Assembly (NCBI RefSeq): GCF_041154745.1
Contig: NZ_AP031573.1
Coordinates: 5,306,017 to 5,370,016 of the forward strand
DNA length: 64,000 nt
Origin: Flavobacterium sp. CFS9
Lineage (GTDB): Bacteria > Bacteroidota > Bacteroidia > Flavobacteriales > Flavobacteriaceae
Direction of reading: 5' to 3'
Positions 44,036 to 52,068 of the stretch are shown piece by piece. The notes under the pieces are model-generated. The model made no database searches and was not told the origin of the DNA. It was given only the letters and a program-made list of their open reading frames with translations. A program made the position numbers and the translations under genes. Each line of letters opens with the position of its first letter. Within the stretch, counting starts at the first letter, position 1.

Positions 44036-44116
44036 TCTGATTTGATATTACAATTACGTTTTCTTTGCCTGTCTCGATCGTTTCAATAAGGATAAACCAT
44101 TATAAGTGCGCTTGCA

Positions 44117-45994
44117 TTATCCTTTATTTACTTTGGCATCAATGGCACCCAGCACTTTTGAGATTCCCGAACTTTTTATCAAAATATCTCCTCCTATGGC
44201 TTTATGAGTTGTGGTCGCTGTAGTTTTACTCAAATTACCATTGATCTTTACGGTTTTGTCCCCTGATACTTTTTGCTCGTACATGTTTGTAATTAGTTTG
44301 TAGAGTTCTGTAATATCAACTGTACTGCTTTTTCCAACTTTTAAGCTGCTGTTACCGTCAATAGTGGTTTTCTTATTGCCGCCTACCCCTACAGTCATAT
44401 TTTTACCAACAGTAATATCCAGATTATCACCAACATTGATGGTCATATTTTTAGGTGCATTTACGGTAATATTACCTTCACCATCCAAATAAACACTGTT
44501 GTCTGACGGATCTTTTATCAAAATACTTTTCTGCTTATCATCAAAAGTGATGGTACTTCCGCAACGGGTAAAGAAACTTTTAATATGATTGTCCAGCTTA
44601 CCGCCTTCACCTGTTTTTCCGTTAAAAATACTACCAATCACATAGGGTCTGTTAGGATCATTGTAACGAAAACTAACCATTACATGATCGCCTACCTCGG
44701 GTATGGTTACCCATCCGCGATTTTTATTTACCACATCGCTGATTCCGGCATTAGGAGTTAGTACATACAGCCAGGGTGTTCGGGATTGTTGCTTTTTTTG
44801 CCACAATAATTCTACACGGACTCTTCCATTGCCACTCGGATCATCATTAGCCACTACCACAGCTCTTTGTTCCTGCGCTATTGGCATGCCTACCTGTGGC
44901 TCGGGAAGTTTTTTTATTTTAGCCGGAAGTGCTCTGAAACTATTTTCGTACTCTCCAATTTCAGTAGCTTTATGGGTGATTTCGGTAATAATATAAGTAC
45001 CAATTTCATTCGATTCAAATTGTGTCTTATTTGTACTCAATCCTTTTTGCAGTACCTCTGATTTATCTAATATTTGCTGAGATTCGATATTAATAATAGA
45101 GCCGATCCTTAGTTTTGGATTGGAGCTTGTTGCCGAAATGTAGTTTCCTTCTGCCGCTATACTCTCCTGTTTCTTTTTCAGGATACTCTCAAAATATACG
45201 TCATCTCCGGTACTAAATTGTCCGAACTCGTAAGAAGCTGTACTGTATAACTTTTTGGAAGCTTCGAAGGCATCTTTACCTAATTTCGGTAATCCTTCTA
45301 CTATACTGTCATCTGTTTGTGCCTGATAAAGCTGATCAATATTTTCATTGTAAGTATACCCACTGTACTGATGGGGTTTTGCTTCTACCGATATGCTTAA
45401 ATTAAACAGGTCTTTGTTGTAAATTAATTTTATGGGAGAACTTTCTTGTTGTGGTTTTCCAAAGAAAAGTTTTTCTCCATCATAAAATAACCATTCGTTA
45501 TATTGTTTCGCCAATCTCTGGATATACTTAAAATCCGATTCCAGATACTGCGTTTGATATTCAATTTTTGAAGTAAATTCGGGCTCGATTTCATATTGCA
45601 GCTGTTCTCCCGCGGCAGTTTGTATGAGATCGTGCACCATATCTTTCAAATTGAGATTTTCCCAGGAATGTAACTTTTGACCGTAGTCTAACAAAATAGT
45701 TTTAGAATATCCTGAAATAACAATTTGACTGCCTACATGCCCCAATTCTTGCTGATAGCGAACGTTTGTTATAATTCCTAAAAAATTATTATTACCGCTT
45801 AGCCTGATATGAAGTACTTTTCCAAGACATTCCTGGGCACTTTCCATCGTATAGGCCCGAGGTCGTTCTATAACAGAATGTGGAATACTTATTGAAAACT
45901 CATGGTGAGTATTAATGCTTTGCTTTAAATCGATTTTAGTAAAATGAGAAATTTCTTTGCCGTCTATACCAAAGATTATTTTAGGAATGACCAT
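44117..45994 (-). CDS. tssI: T6SS spike protein VgrG2 (TssI)
   Basis: This 625-residue VgrG is paralogous to VgrG1 over the gp27-like hub (IFGIDGKEISHFTKIDLKQ; KTILLDYGQKLHSWENLNLKDMVHDLI) and OB-fold (GRVRVELLWQKKQQSRTPWLYVLTP; TIPEVGDHVMVSFRYNDPNRPYVIGSIFNGK). It has an insertion of roughly 15-20 residues near residue 325 compared with VgrG1. The C-terminal beta-helix is longer and distinct (MTINVGDNLDITVGKNMTVGVGG repeats, then a helix-containing segment DITELYKLITNMYEQK). The differing tail may set which PAAR-type effector it carries; in this island the PAAR-like protein is the metzincin effector. Confidence 0.92.
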   Translation of the reverse strand: MVIPKIIFGIDGKEISHFTKIDLKQSINTHHEFSISIPHSVIERPRAYTMESAQECLGKVLHIRLSGNNNFLGIITNVRYQQELGHVGSQIVISGYSKTILLDYGQKLHSWENLNLKDMVHDLIQTAAGEQLQYEIEPEFTSKIEYQTQYLESDFKYIQRLAKQYNEWLFYDGEKLFFGKPQQESSPIKLIYNKDLFNLSISVEAKPHQYSGYTYNENIDQLYQAQTDDSIVEGLPKLGKDAFEASKKLYSTASYEFGQFSTGDDVYFESILKKKQESIAAEGNYISATSSNPKLRIGSIINIESQQILDKSEVLQKGLSTNKTQFESNEIGTYIITEITHKATEIGEYENSFRALPAKIKKLPEPQVGMPIAQEQRAVVVANDDPSGNGRVRVELLWQKKQQSRTPWLYVLTPNAGISDVVNKNRGWVTIPEVGDHVMVSFRYNDPNRPYVIGSIFNGKTGEGGKLDNHIKSFFTRCGSTITFDDKQKSILIKDPSDNSVYLDGEGNITVNAPKNMTINVGDNLDITVGKNMTVGVGGNKKTTIDGNSSLKVGKSSTVDITELYKLITNMYEQKVSGDKTVKINGNLSKTTATTTHKAIGGDILIKSSGISKVLGAIDAKVNKG

Positions 45995-46127
45995 AAATCT
46001 GTCTAGTTTTAAGTTTAATTCTTTAAAATTTTTAACTTAAACAGAGTATAGTCAAAGCCCTTTATTGTAAAGTTCTTCGCGCCGAATTCAATTTTAAGCT
46101 AAAAGATGTCATATTCTGAAAATAAAA

Positions 46128-46160
46128 AAACAAGAAGCAGCTGTGTGCTGCTTCTTGTTT
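46128..46160 (-). terminator. Intrinsic terminator of hcp2
   Basis: A perfect 14-bp stem (46128-46141 with 46147-46160) with a 5-base loop is followed on the minus strand by T-rich sequence. It lies 11 bases after the hcp2 stop codon. Confidence 0.82.
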
Positions 46161-46171
46161 TATGAGAAAAA

Positions 46172-46567
46172 TTAAATTTTAGCCCAGTTGTTATCCAGTG
46201 TAGCGTTACCTAATGTAATTTTCTCTGCAGAGAATGTAATCTCAGTAGTCATTGGAGTTTCAGCCAAAGCGTCTAACTGCTCACTAAAGAACACGATAAA
46301 TGCGTTTTCAAAAGTAAGTTCTTTCATTACCTGCTCAGAGTCAGCTTTGAAGAATTTTACTTTTCCGCTTACCGGCTTGTGCTGGCTGTTTACTGCCTGC
46401 TCGATAACTGTAGTGTTGTCAGTAGATTTTACTCTTAAGTTTAATCTTCCTCCTTTAATTTCAGAAGAAACTGCTCCTTTACCGTCAGTATGTCTCAACA
46501 TATCCACTTTTGAAAATAATACTTGGTACTCGTTTCCTTCGAATTCTAAAATTGATTTAAATGCCAT
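46172..46567 (-). CDS. tssD: T6SS tube protein Hcp2 (TssD)
   Basis: This 131-residue Hcp differs from Hcp1 at three positions (Ser-Ile for Ala-Val at residues 5-6, and Thr for Ser in the ELTFENAF segment). The two proteins should be interchangeable in the tube. It heads effector island 2, 178 bases upstream of vgrG2, and has its own terminator and a conserved leader like hcp1. The near-identity at DNA level, including upstream sequence, points to a recent duplication or continued gene conversion. Confidence 0.92.
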   Translation of the reverse strand: MAFKSILEFEGNEYQVLFSKVDMLRHTDGKGAVSSEIKGGRLNLRVKSTDNTTVIEQAVNSQHKPVSGKVKFFKADSEQVMKELTFENAFIVFFSEQLDALAETPMTTEITFSAEKITLGNATLDNNWAKI

Positions 46568-46641
46568 AATAAAAAATTTAAGTTGTTAAATAAAGTTTTT
46601 TTAGAATCCCCTTTCTTTTTGTATGACTAGTATGAACAAAA

Positions 46642-46681
46642 AAAAAGAGGTATTCTACATGATTTTAGAATACCTCTTTTT
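46642..46681 (-). promoter_or_regulatory. Terminator-like hairpin in the hcp2 leader
   Basis: A perfect 16-bp stem (46642-46657 with 46666-46681) with an 8-base loop has the same sequence as in the hcp1 leader except for the loop. The competing arm downstream reads AGAAAGGGGATTCTA on the minus strand. Confidence 0.6.
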
Positions 46682-46748
46682 GTACTAACGTACTTTTTTG
46701 AATTGCTTCTTGTAGGAAGATGAGAGTGATTCGCAATCAATATTTGTA

Positions 46749-46779
46749 CGAATATACAAATACATTTTTAAAAAACAAG
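46749..46779 (-). promoter_or_regulatory. Candidate promoter of hcp2
   Basis: On the minus strand CTTG (46779-46776), 19 bases, TATATTCG (46756-46749), as for hcp1. The spacer bases differ in places while the two elements are kept. Confidence 0.45.
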
Positions 46780-46982
46780 TTAATTCGTAATCTTTTTCAT
46801 AAGAATCAAGAAAAAAAAGTGACATTTTAAATTCAAAAATGTAAGAATCCAGCATTCGCAAGGGTTGACAGAAAATTCATCCGTTTTAAAAAACAAATAG
46901 TAACTTCAAAAAAAAATCTAATTACTAAAAAATATTTTTCCAAACATTCTTTTTTGCTTCTTCATCTAACCCCTATAAACGC

Positions 46983-47022
46983 AAAAAGAGATATTCTGCA
47001 TAATTTTAGAATACCTCTTTTT
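46983..47022 (-). terminator. Terminator of the T6SS core operon
   Basis: AGAATACCTCTTTTT (47008-47022) pairs with AAAAAGAGATATTCT (46983-46997) with one mismatch. The minus strand has T after the stem. It lies 22 bases beyond the last gene of the core operon and has the same stem sequence as the two hcp leader hairpins. Confidence 0.7.
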
Positions 47023-47044
47023 TTCTGTTTTTTACTGATTCAAT

Positions 47045-47821
47045 TTAATCTGTAACATTCTTCATGAAAAACAACAGTATAAATCCCAGCAGCACAACGG
47101 TTATGTGCAACACTATTGAATTGACCTGTGGCTGTAAAGAATTGACCTGGTTCTTTAAGTCTAAAGTTGCTGTGGTATGAATTTCATTAATTTTGTTCAC
47201 CTGCTTTTGTAATGAATCTATTGTCTTGTTCAAATACAAAATATTCTGATGCTGATTCGAAAACAGTCTTTTCACTTCTTTATCAGACAGTGCTCTTTTT
47301 TTTCTAATCACTCCCGTTTTAGGCTCTTTTAGTGTCAGTTCGCTAACGTCTTCAATTTTATTATTGTTTACCGCAAAACTGTCGTTTAGCTTGTTCACTA
47401 AGAAAAAGATAAATACAATATAAGAAAGCAAAAACGTAGGCAAGATGTAATGAATAAATATCTCAAGCGCTTTAGGCTTTGCGGCATTGTGTATATTGTT
47501 TATCGTACTGTAATTGGTGAAAAAAATAGGCTCTTGTTTTTTTTCATTGTGCTGTCTCTCTGCTTTAAATTTTTCTTCTAAATCAATTAGTTCAAAGCGA
47601 TCGAGGCTGTACAAACCTAAATTCTCATTTAGTTTTTTATGATGTACCATCCAATTGAGTACTTCTTCGATCTGATATTCTGTAATACTCGGATTTTTAA
47701 GCCTCCACAAAATTTCTTTTTTGGTAAACTCGCACGGTTTCCCTTTGCTTTCAAAATAAAATAACTCTAAAATTATTTCATGCAAAGGTTTCGTCATTTC
47801 TATTGTATTGATAAGTTCCAT
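47045..47821 (-). CDS. T6SS-linked membrane protein with N-terminal winged-helix-like domain
   Basis: This is a 258-residue protein. I chose the ATG at 47821 (MELINTIEMTKP), 10 bases after the tssR stop, because an earlier in-frame ATG at 47902 lies inside tssR. Residues 10-80 look like a small winged helix (LHEIILELFYFES; TKKEILWRLKNPSITEYQIEEVLNWMVHHKKL; LYSLDRFELI). After a polar linker comes a membrane segment (about 128-150), then about 75 residues with a coiled-coil-like part (NILYLNKTIDSLQKQVNKINEI), and a second membrane segment at the C-terminus (VLLGFILLFFM). This predicts a cytoplasmic N-terminal domain and a periplasmic loop. It is the last gene of the core operon and not one of the named Tss proteins I can assign. 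It could anchor or regulate the baseplate. Confidence 0.65.
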   Translation of the reverse strand: MELINTIEMTKPLHEIILELFYFESKGKPCEFTKKEILWRLKNPSITEYQIEEVLNWMVHHKKLNENLGLYSLDRFELIDLEEKFKAERQHNEKKQEPIFFTNYSTINNIHNAAKPKALEIFIHYILPTFLLSYIVFIFFLVNKLNDSFAVNNNKIEDVSELTLKEPKTGVIRKKRALSDKEVKRLFSNQHQNILYLNKTIDSLQKQVNKINEIHTTATLDLKNQVNSLQPQVNSIVLHITVVLLGFILLFFMKNVTD

Positions 47822-47831
47822 AATCGTTATT

Positions 47832-50156
47832 TTATAGTAGCATATTTTTCGATATATAATAATGTTTGAGTTGAGACTCCTCATCAAAAACCTCAAAAGC
47901 ACTATTTCTGACCATTTTCTCTAAGGCTTCCACTTTAGCATTTAAGCCTATAAACAGCGCCCTGAAATCGGCTGGTTTTCTCTTAAACTTCCTGATATCT
48001 TTAATTCTTATGGTATGCAGATCAGAACTGTTTACAAATACTCTTGTCTTAAAATAAAACAGATCTGCCAAAGAATTTCTATTTCTCAATGGCTCAGTCT
48101 TTCTGATAATTGAAGCAAATGTCTGGCACCTGTCTTTAAAATTCAGAATCTCTACTTTATCAATATTTTCATTGGTATATTCCTTGCTTACTAACTCCCT
48201 ATAATTTTCAATAAGCTGTTTGATTTCATTTTCAGTCAGTAAAATGTGTACTTTACTTTCTAAATCATTATCCAGCGAATCTTTTGCATTTATCGCAAAG
48301 GTTTCATTTTTATACTTTTTAGGCACATCTGTACTTGTGCTGTCTTTTAAAGGAGAATTTTCTATAATGTTTTTAACGGTTGCACTTGGCTGGCTTCTTA
48401 AAAAGCTAAATTCATTTTTATACTGATTCAGTGATTTTAGCAATGCATTGTTAGTCTTGATCGTTTTACTGATAACGGTATCAATGGCCTTGTTGATCGT
48501 TTCAGGAGTAAGCTCCCCATTTAACTTAGGAAATACAATTCCGCCATTAAAATTACTTTTTAAAGGAGCATTGTAGATGTACTCATTATCCGCTTCACCA
48601 TTATAAACAAATTCATCATTTTTAGGAACCAGTTTTGGATCTACATAATAGTTCTGAATGTATTTTTTATTGGCATTACTGGCATCACTTAAATAGGCTT
48701 TACTCTGCGAAATAAAATCCTGATTATCAGAACTGTTTTCATTTCTAAAAAGAATGTACAATAACTTGGCATTATTCTTAGCCAATGCGCTCAGATTGTC
48801 CTGTAAAACGGTATTTATTGATCCGTCTAATCCTGCGAGAATAAAAAAATTGTTTTCGTAATTTGGTCCCGCACTCAGAAACTGAGTGATGTTTATGTTA
48901 TTGTTGGGTAAAATATTATCCTTTGTAATTTCTTCCGGTGTTTTGATACTTTTTTCAATTAAATCAAACCACTTTGAAAAAGAGGATGTTCTAAGCAAAT
49001 AATAACTTTTAGACTTCCCTTTCGCAATAAACGAATACGTAAAATTATAATTGGCATACAAGTCACTGCTAGTCGTTAGTTTTAAATTTTGCAATGCCGA
49101 AAGTGTCTTTTTCAGGTATTGTTTGGTACTGCCGTTGTTCTCAAAAACGTAAAAAAAGTTAATCGTTTTACTTTGCACATCGATCTGCTCGATTGTCTTT
49201 ATGGTAATATCGTCTCCTTTTAAATTTGTAATTTTATTTTTGTCGTGGTTCCAGACATTTACTGGTAATAAAATCTTAGTGGTGGTATCGAATCCGACAG
49301 CATCACTGGATTGATTTTCATTTACGAAAAAGGTATTTCTGTACAGTTCGTTTGCATGAAAGTTGATTTTACCCGAAGAAAACTTCAACGTATCAGCAGG
49401 ATTCAGTTTCACCACCACATTGTCTGTTATGGGATTCAGATATTGCAAAGGAACCCAACCAAACTTAAAATTAGCGGTGTCTTTTGGCATCAAATCATCA
49501 GAATTGGATACAAAGGCTGAATTTGCCGTTTTGTTTATATGGTAAACATACACAAAGTCATTTAGCTTTATCCCTTTTTTTGTTGCAGTTTCTAAGTTAG
49601 GATCTCCTTTTAACAGAAGGGTACTTTTTTTGACGTTATTGTTACTGTTTACTAAATTATCCAGCGTATTACAAGCCACAAAATACTTTACATATTTTAA
49701 ATTAACCTGATTCTGAATCGCTCTGCCGTATTCCAGTACATTTTCTTTTTTAATCCATCCCAGATATTGTACTTCTTTAGCTTTAGAAAAATGGTTGTCT
49801 TTACTTCTTAAAGCAGAAAATGTTCCTTTGGGTTTTCCAATCAGTTTTTTATCCGCAACGACAACTTCATAATAATTCTTATCTTCATCAATAACGTACA
49901 TGGGAGCCAAAATAGCGGCCTTATTTTTTACTTTAGCGCCATAAGGTTCCTCATAAATTTTATTCTCATTTCGATCTGAAAAAACCATTTTCAATTCCGG
50001 CCTTTTCTTTTCTTTTTGCTCCTGATTATCGTAAGTATTAACGGTTTCTCCTGTTTTTTTCAGAACGTTTGTGCTGTTCTTAACCTGCGAAAAAAGGGTA
50101 CTTGTGATCAATAAACAAATTAAAGACGTATATCGAAGTAAAATGCTGCTTTTCAT
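47832..50156 (-). CDS. tssR: T6SSiii membrane-complex protein TssR
   Basis: This 774-residue protein has a signal sequence (SLICLLITSTLFSQ, to about residue 24), so it acts in the periplasm or at the outer membrane. TssR is the largest component of the TssNQOPR trans-envelope complex that replaces TssJLM in Bacteroidota T6SSiii. The visible sequence has SH3-like strands near residues 55-120 (KNKAAILAPMYVIDEDKNYYEVVVADKK) and a middle domain with FFILAGLDGSINTVLQDNLSALAKNNAKLLYILFRN, which may be a VWA-like fold. The C-terminal part is helical. The assignment rests on size, export, operon position after the PKD protein, and exclusion of the other subunits. Confidence 0.75.
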   Translation of the reverse strand: MKSSILLRYTSLICLLITSTLFSQVKNSTNVLKKTGETVNTYDNQEQKEKKRPELKMVFSDRNENKIYEEPYGAKVKNKAAILAPMYVIDEDKNYYEVVVADKKLIGKPKGTFSALRSKDNHFSKAKEVQYLGWIKKENVLEYGRAIQNQVNLKYVKYFVACNTLDNLVNSNNNVKKSTLLLKGDPNLETATKKGIKLNDFVYVYHINKTANSAFVSNSDDLMPKDTANFKFGWVPLQYLNPITDNVVVKLNPADTLKFSSGKINFHANELYRNTFFVNENQSSDAVGFDTTTKILLPVNVWNHDKNKITNLKGDDITIKTIEQIDVQSKTINFFYVFENNGSTKQYLKKTLSALQNLKLTTSSDLYANYNFTYSFIAKGKSKSYYLLRTSSFSKWFDLIEKSIKTPEEITKDNILPNNNINITQFLSAGPNYENNFFILAGLDGSINTVLQDNLSALAKNNAKLLYILFRNENSSDNQDFISQSKAYLSDASNANKKYIQNYYVDPKLVPKNDEFVYNGEADNEYIYNAPLKSNFNGGIVFPKLNGELTPETINKAIDTVISKTIKTNNALLKSLNQYKNEFSFLRSQPSATVKNIIENSPLKDSTSTDVPKKYKNETFAINAKDSLDNDLESKVHILLTENEIKQLIENYRELVSKEYTNENIDKVEILNFKDRCQTFASIIRKTEPLRNRNSLADLFYFKTRVFVNSSDLHTIRIKDIRKFKRKPADFRALFIGLNAKVEALEKMVRNSAFEVFDEESQLKHYYISKNMLL

Positions 50157-50159
50157 CTA

Positions 50160-51098
50160 TTACTTTGTTTTATTTTTAGTTTTTTGAGTAATATTGATCT
50201 GCTTAAAGCACTTAATATTATCTAATTTTACATCCTCAATTATGGTTTCATTGCCTTCCAGATAATGAAGTCCCTGACAGTAACTTAAAAAATCGTTGTA
50301 TTTTTCTTCGTTGACTACTACCACAACATCAGACAAATCATTGCAGATGTATTTATTTTTCAGATAATTAACCTGCTCTTTATATGTTCTGGTATCTCTC
50401 GCTCCCAGATTGGCAATGGTTTGAAGCCGTTTTTTAATATCGTTCAATACAATACCTGAAGAATCTACAGCCTCCGGTTCTTTGAAAGGTTCGTACAATT
50501 GAAGTACTTCAATTTCTTTTGTTATCGGATACTTTGTCTTGTCTGTTTCGAGCTTAACCGTGTAAATTCCCGGTTGGGTAAAAATATAAATGGCCTGTTT
50601 TTCATAAGAATCTATGGTTCCTGTTTCGCCAAACTCCCAATACCAGTTATTAGAACTTGGAGAATATCCGGTAAACACAATTTCCTCACCTACATAACCA
50701 AACTCCGGGCAAAATATCTTGGTGATAGAATCTCTTGCTGTTAATCTTCTGCCGTTTACAATATTGATCTGTTTAGAAAAATCAAACTTGTCGTCGATTT
50801 TTAAGGTCACCAAATACTTTCCGGCTTTGTCATACGTATAATTTACACTTCCTTTGCTAACAATCGAATCACCGTTTCCAAAATACCAAACGGCTTTTTT
50901 ATCTGATATTAAAGTACTGTCGTTTACTTTAAAAGATAACTCCTCGTTTAATTCATACTGGTGATTACTGTTGTCATCAACAATCGAAAAATCAAGATTA
51001 CTTAATCGTTTATTATAAGGAAATAGCAGTGCTATTATCACTAAAATTACCGCAATGCAAGACAAAAGGATAACTACTGTTCTGTTTTTAATGTTCAT
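50160..51098 (-). CDS. tssP: T6SSiii membrane-complex protein with PKD-like domains (probable TssP)
   Basis: This 312-residue protein has a start at 51098 (MNIKNRTVV) giving an 11-base overlap with the upstream gene; an earlier ATG at 51140 would overlap by 53 bases. One N-terminal membrane segment (about residues 6-28) is followed by two PKD-like beta domains in the periplasm: KAVWYFGNGDSIVSKGSVNYTYDKAGKYLVTLKI and NNWYWEFGETGTIDSYEKQAIYIFTQPGIYTVKLET. A helical C-terminal region follows (DIKKRLQTIANLGARDTRTYKEQVNYLKNKYICND). The TssP name is assigned by elimination among N, O, P, Q and R; the domain content itself is directly visible. Confidence 0.7.
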   Translation of the reverse strand: MNIKNRTVVILLSCIAVILVIIALLFPYNKRLSNLDFSIVDDNSNHQYELNEELSFKVNDSTLISDKKAVWYFGNGDSIVSKGSVNYTYDKAGKYLVTLKIDDKFDFSKQINIVNGRRLTARDSITKIFCPEFGYVGEEIVFTGYSPSSNNWYWEFGETGTIDSYEKQAIYIFTQPGIYTVKLETDKTKYPITKEIEVLQLYEPFKEPEAVDSSGIVLNDIKKRLQTIANLGARDTRTYKEQVNYLKNKYICNDLSDVVVVVNEEKYNDFLSYCQGLHYLEGNETIIEDVKLDNIKCFKQINITQKTKNKTK

Positions 51099-51558
51099 TT
51101 TTAAAATTTGCTTTACATTCGTTAAGACTTGTCTGTACAAGAGTATCGTTCTTTTTCACCGTACTTTCTTCCAGGTTTATCTCTAAAAAAACATTTAATA
51201 AGTTCCCGCCGATTAAGCAAAAATTATAAGACGAATGAAATTCGTTGTCTTTATAAAGCTGTTTGTACTCTGAAATATTTCTTTTTACTTCATCGATACG
51301 CTGTACCTGATTAATGTCGTATTTAATCGTATCAATGGTTTTGAAAATCAACTTCGATTTATTGGCATAGTCTACCTTAATCTTCTGCATTTTTTCATAA
51401 TCATTAATTCTGTTCAGCATATCCGTATTATTAAAATCCGGTGTCTTCAGTAAAAACTTGGTAAGACCAATAAAAATGACACAGGCGCTAATGATAAATA
51501 ATAAATTGAACTTTGCTTTCTTCCAGTAGGTTTCATCAAAAATTATCGCCTTCTTCAT
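51088..51558 (-). CDS. tssQ: T6SSiii small single-pass membrane protein (probable TssQ)
   Basis: This is a 156-residue protein with one membrane segment (about residues 18-38, FNLLFIISACVIFIGLTKFLL) and a periplasmic helical tail (NRINDYEKMQKIKVDYANKSK; VKRNISEYKQLYKDNEF) that could form a coiled coil. Its ATG overlaps the stop of the preceding gene (ATGA at 51555-51558), and it overlaps the PKD gene downstream by 11 bases, so the set is tightly coupled. Five T6SSiii membrane subunits (N, Q, O, P, R) are expected and five such proteins are present. The Q label follows from excluding the others and may be exchanged with O. Confidence 0.6.
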   Translation of the reverse strand: MKKAIIFDETYWKKAKFNLLFIISACVIFIGLTKFLLKTPDFNNTDMLNRINDYEKMQKIKVDYANKSKLIFKTIDTIKYDINQVQRIDEVKRNISEYKQLYKDNEFHSSYNFCLIGGNLLNVFLEINLEESTVKKNDTLVQTSLNECKANFKNEH

Positions 51559-52058
51559 GATTTGGTGCTGTTTTTTTTATTTTCCAGTTTATGTTTTTCA
51601 ATACAATTTTTAAGCTGATTGCTTTTGATTTCGTAGCTTGTCGCTGCTTCTTTCAAAACATCAATTTTAGTTTGTATGCGCTGCAATTCAACCAAAAGTT
51701 CTTCATACAAACCGAAAGAATTGGTCAGATTTGTTTTTGATTTTTGAATCTCATTGTTGATTGCAAATCTTTTTTCGTTGATCAGGGACTGAAGGTTTTT
51801 ACGCTCGTTTAAAGTTCTGTCTTTAAATCTTAAGTCATTGATTTCGATCAGAATTTCACCCAGAAGCAAGTTCATTTCGCCCTGTTTTACTGCAATATCA
51901 TTGTAGTATTTGTGTTTTTGCTCTAACTCGGCAGCACCTTTGTTTGCAGTTATCAGCGTAATATAAAGACAACCGAAAATAAAAGCAGACGTTGTAAAAA
52001 AGAGGATTAAAAACTTGCGTTTTTTAGTCGCTATTTTAGGAGAATTAAGTGGTTTCAT
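51555..52058 (-). CDS. tssO: T6SSiii single-pass membrane protein TssO
   Basis: This 167-residue protein starts MKPLNSPKIATKKRKFLILFF, the short basic cytoplasmic start and single membrane segment (about residues 15-37) I associate with TssO. The remaining 130 residues are periplasmic, strongly helical and coiled-coil-like (NLQSLINEKRFAINNEIQKSKTNL; ELLVELQRIQTKIDVLKEAATSYEI). It would be an inner-membrane subunit of the T6SSiii envelope complex. It is 10 bases downstream of tssK and shares an ATGA junction with the next gene. Confidence 0.7.
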   Translation of the reverse strand: MKPLNSPKIATKKRKFLILFFTTSAFIFGCLYITLITANKGAAELEQKHKYYNDIAVKQGEMNLLLGEILIEINDLRFKDRTLNERKNLQSLINEKRFAINNEIQKSKTNLTNSFGLYEELLVELQRIQTKIDVLKEAATSYEIKSNQLKNCIEKHKLENKKNSTKS

Positions 52059-52068
52059 AGCGCTTTAT

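Larger units (their letters stand above)
46172..46881 (-). repeat. hcp block copy 2
   Basis: Partner of 35125-35836; the match includes gene, leader, hairpin, candidate promoter and about 100 bases upstream. Confidence 0.85.

Noticed and set aside
47822..47902. Longer start for the last core-operon gene
   Set aside because: It would overlap tssR by 71 bases and add an atypical segment; the ATG at 47821 fits the operon spacing.
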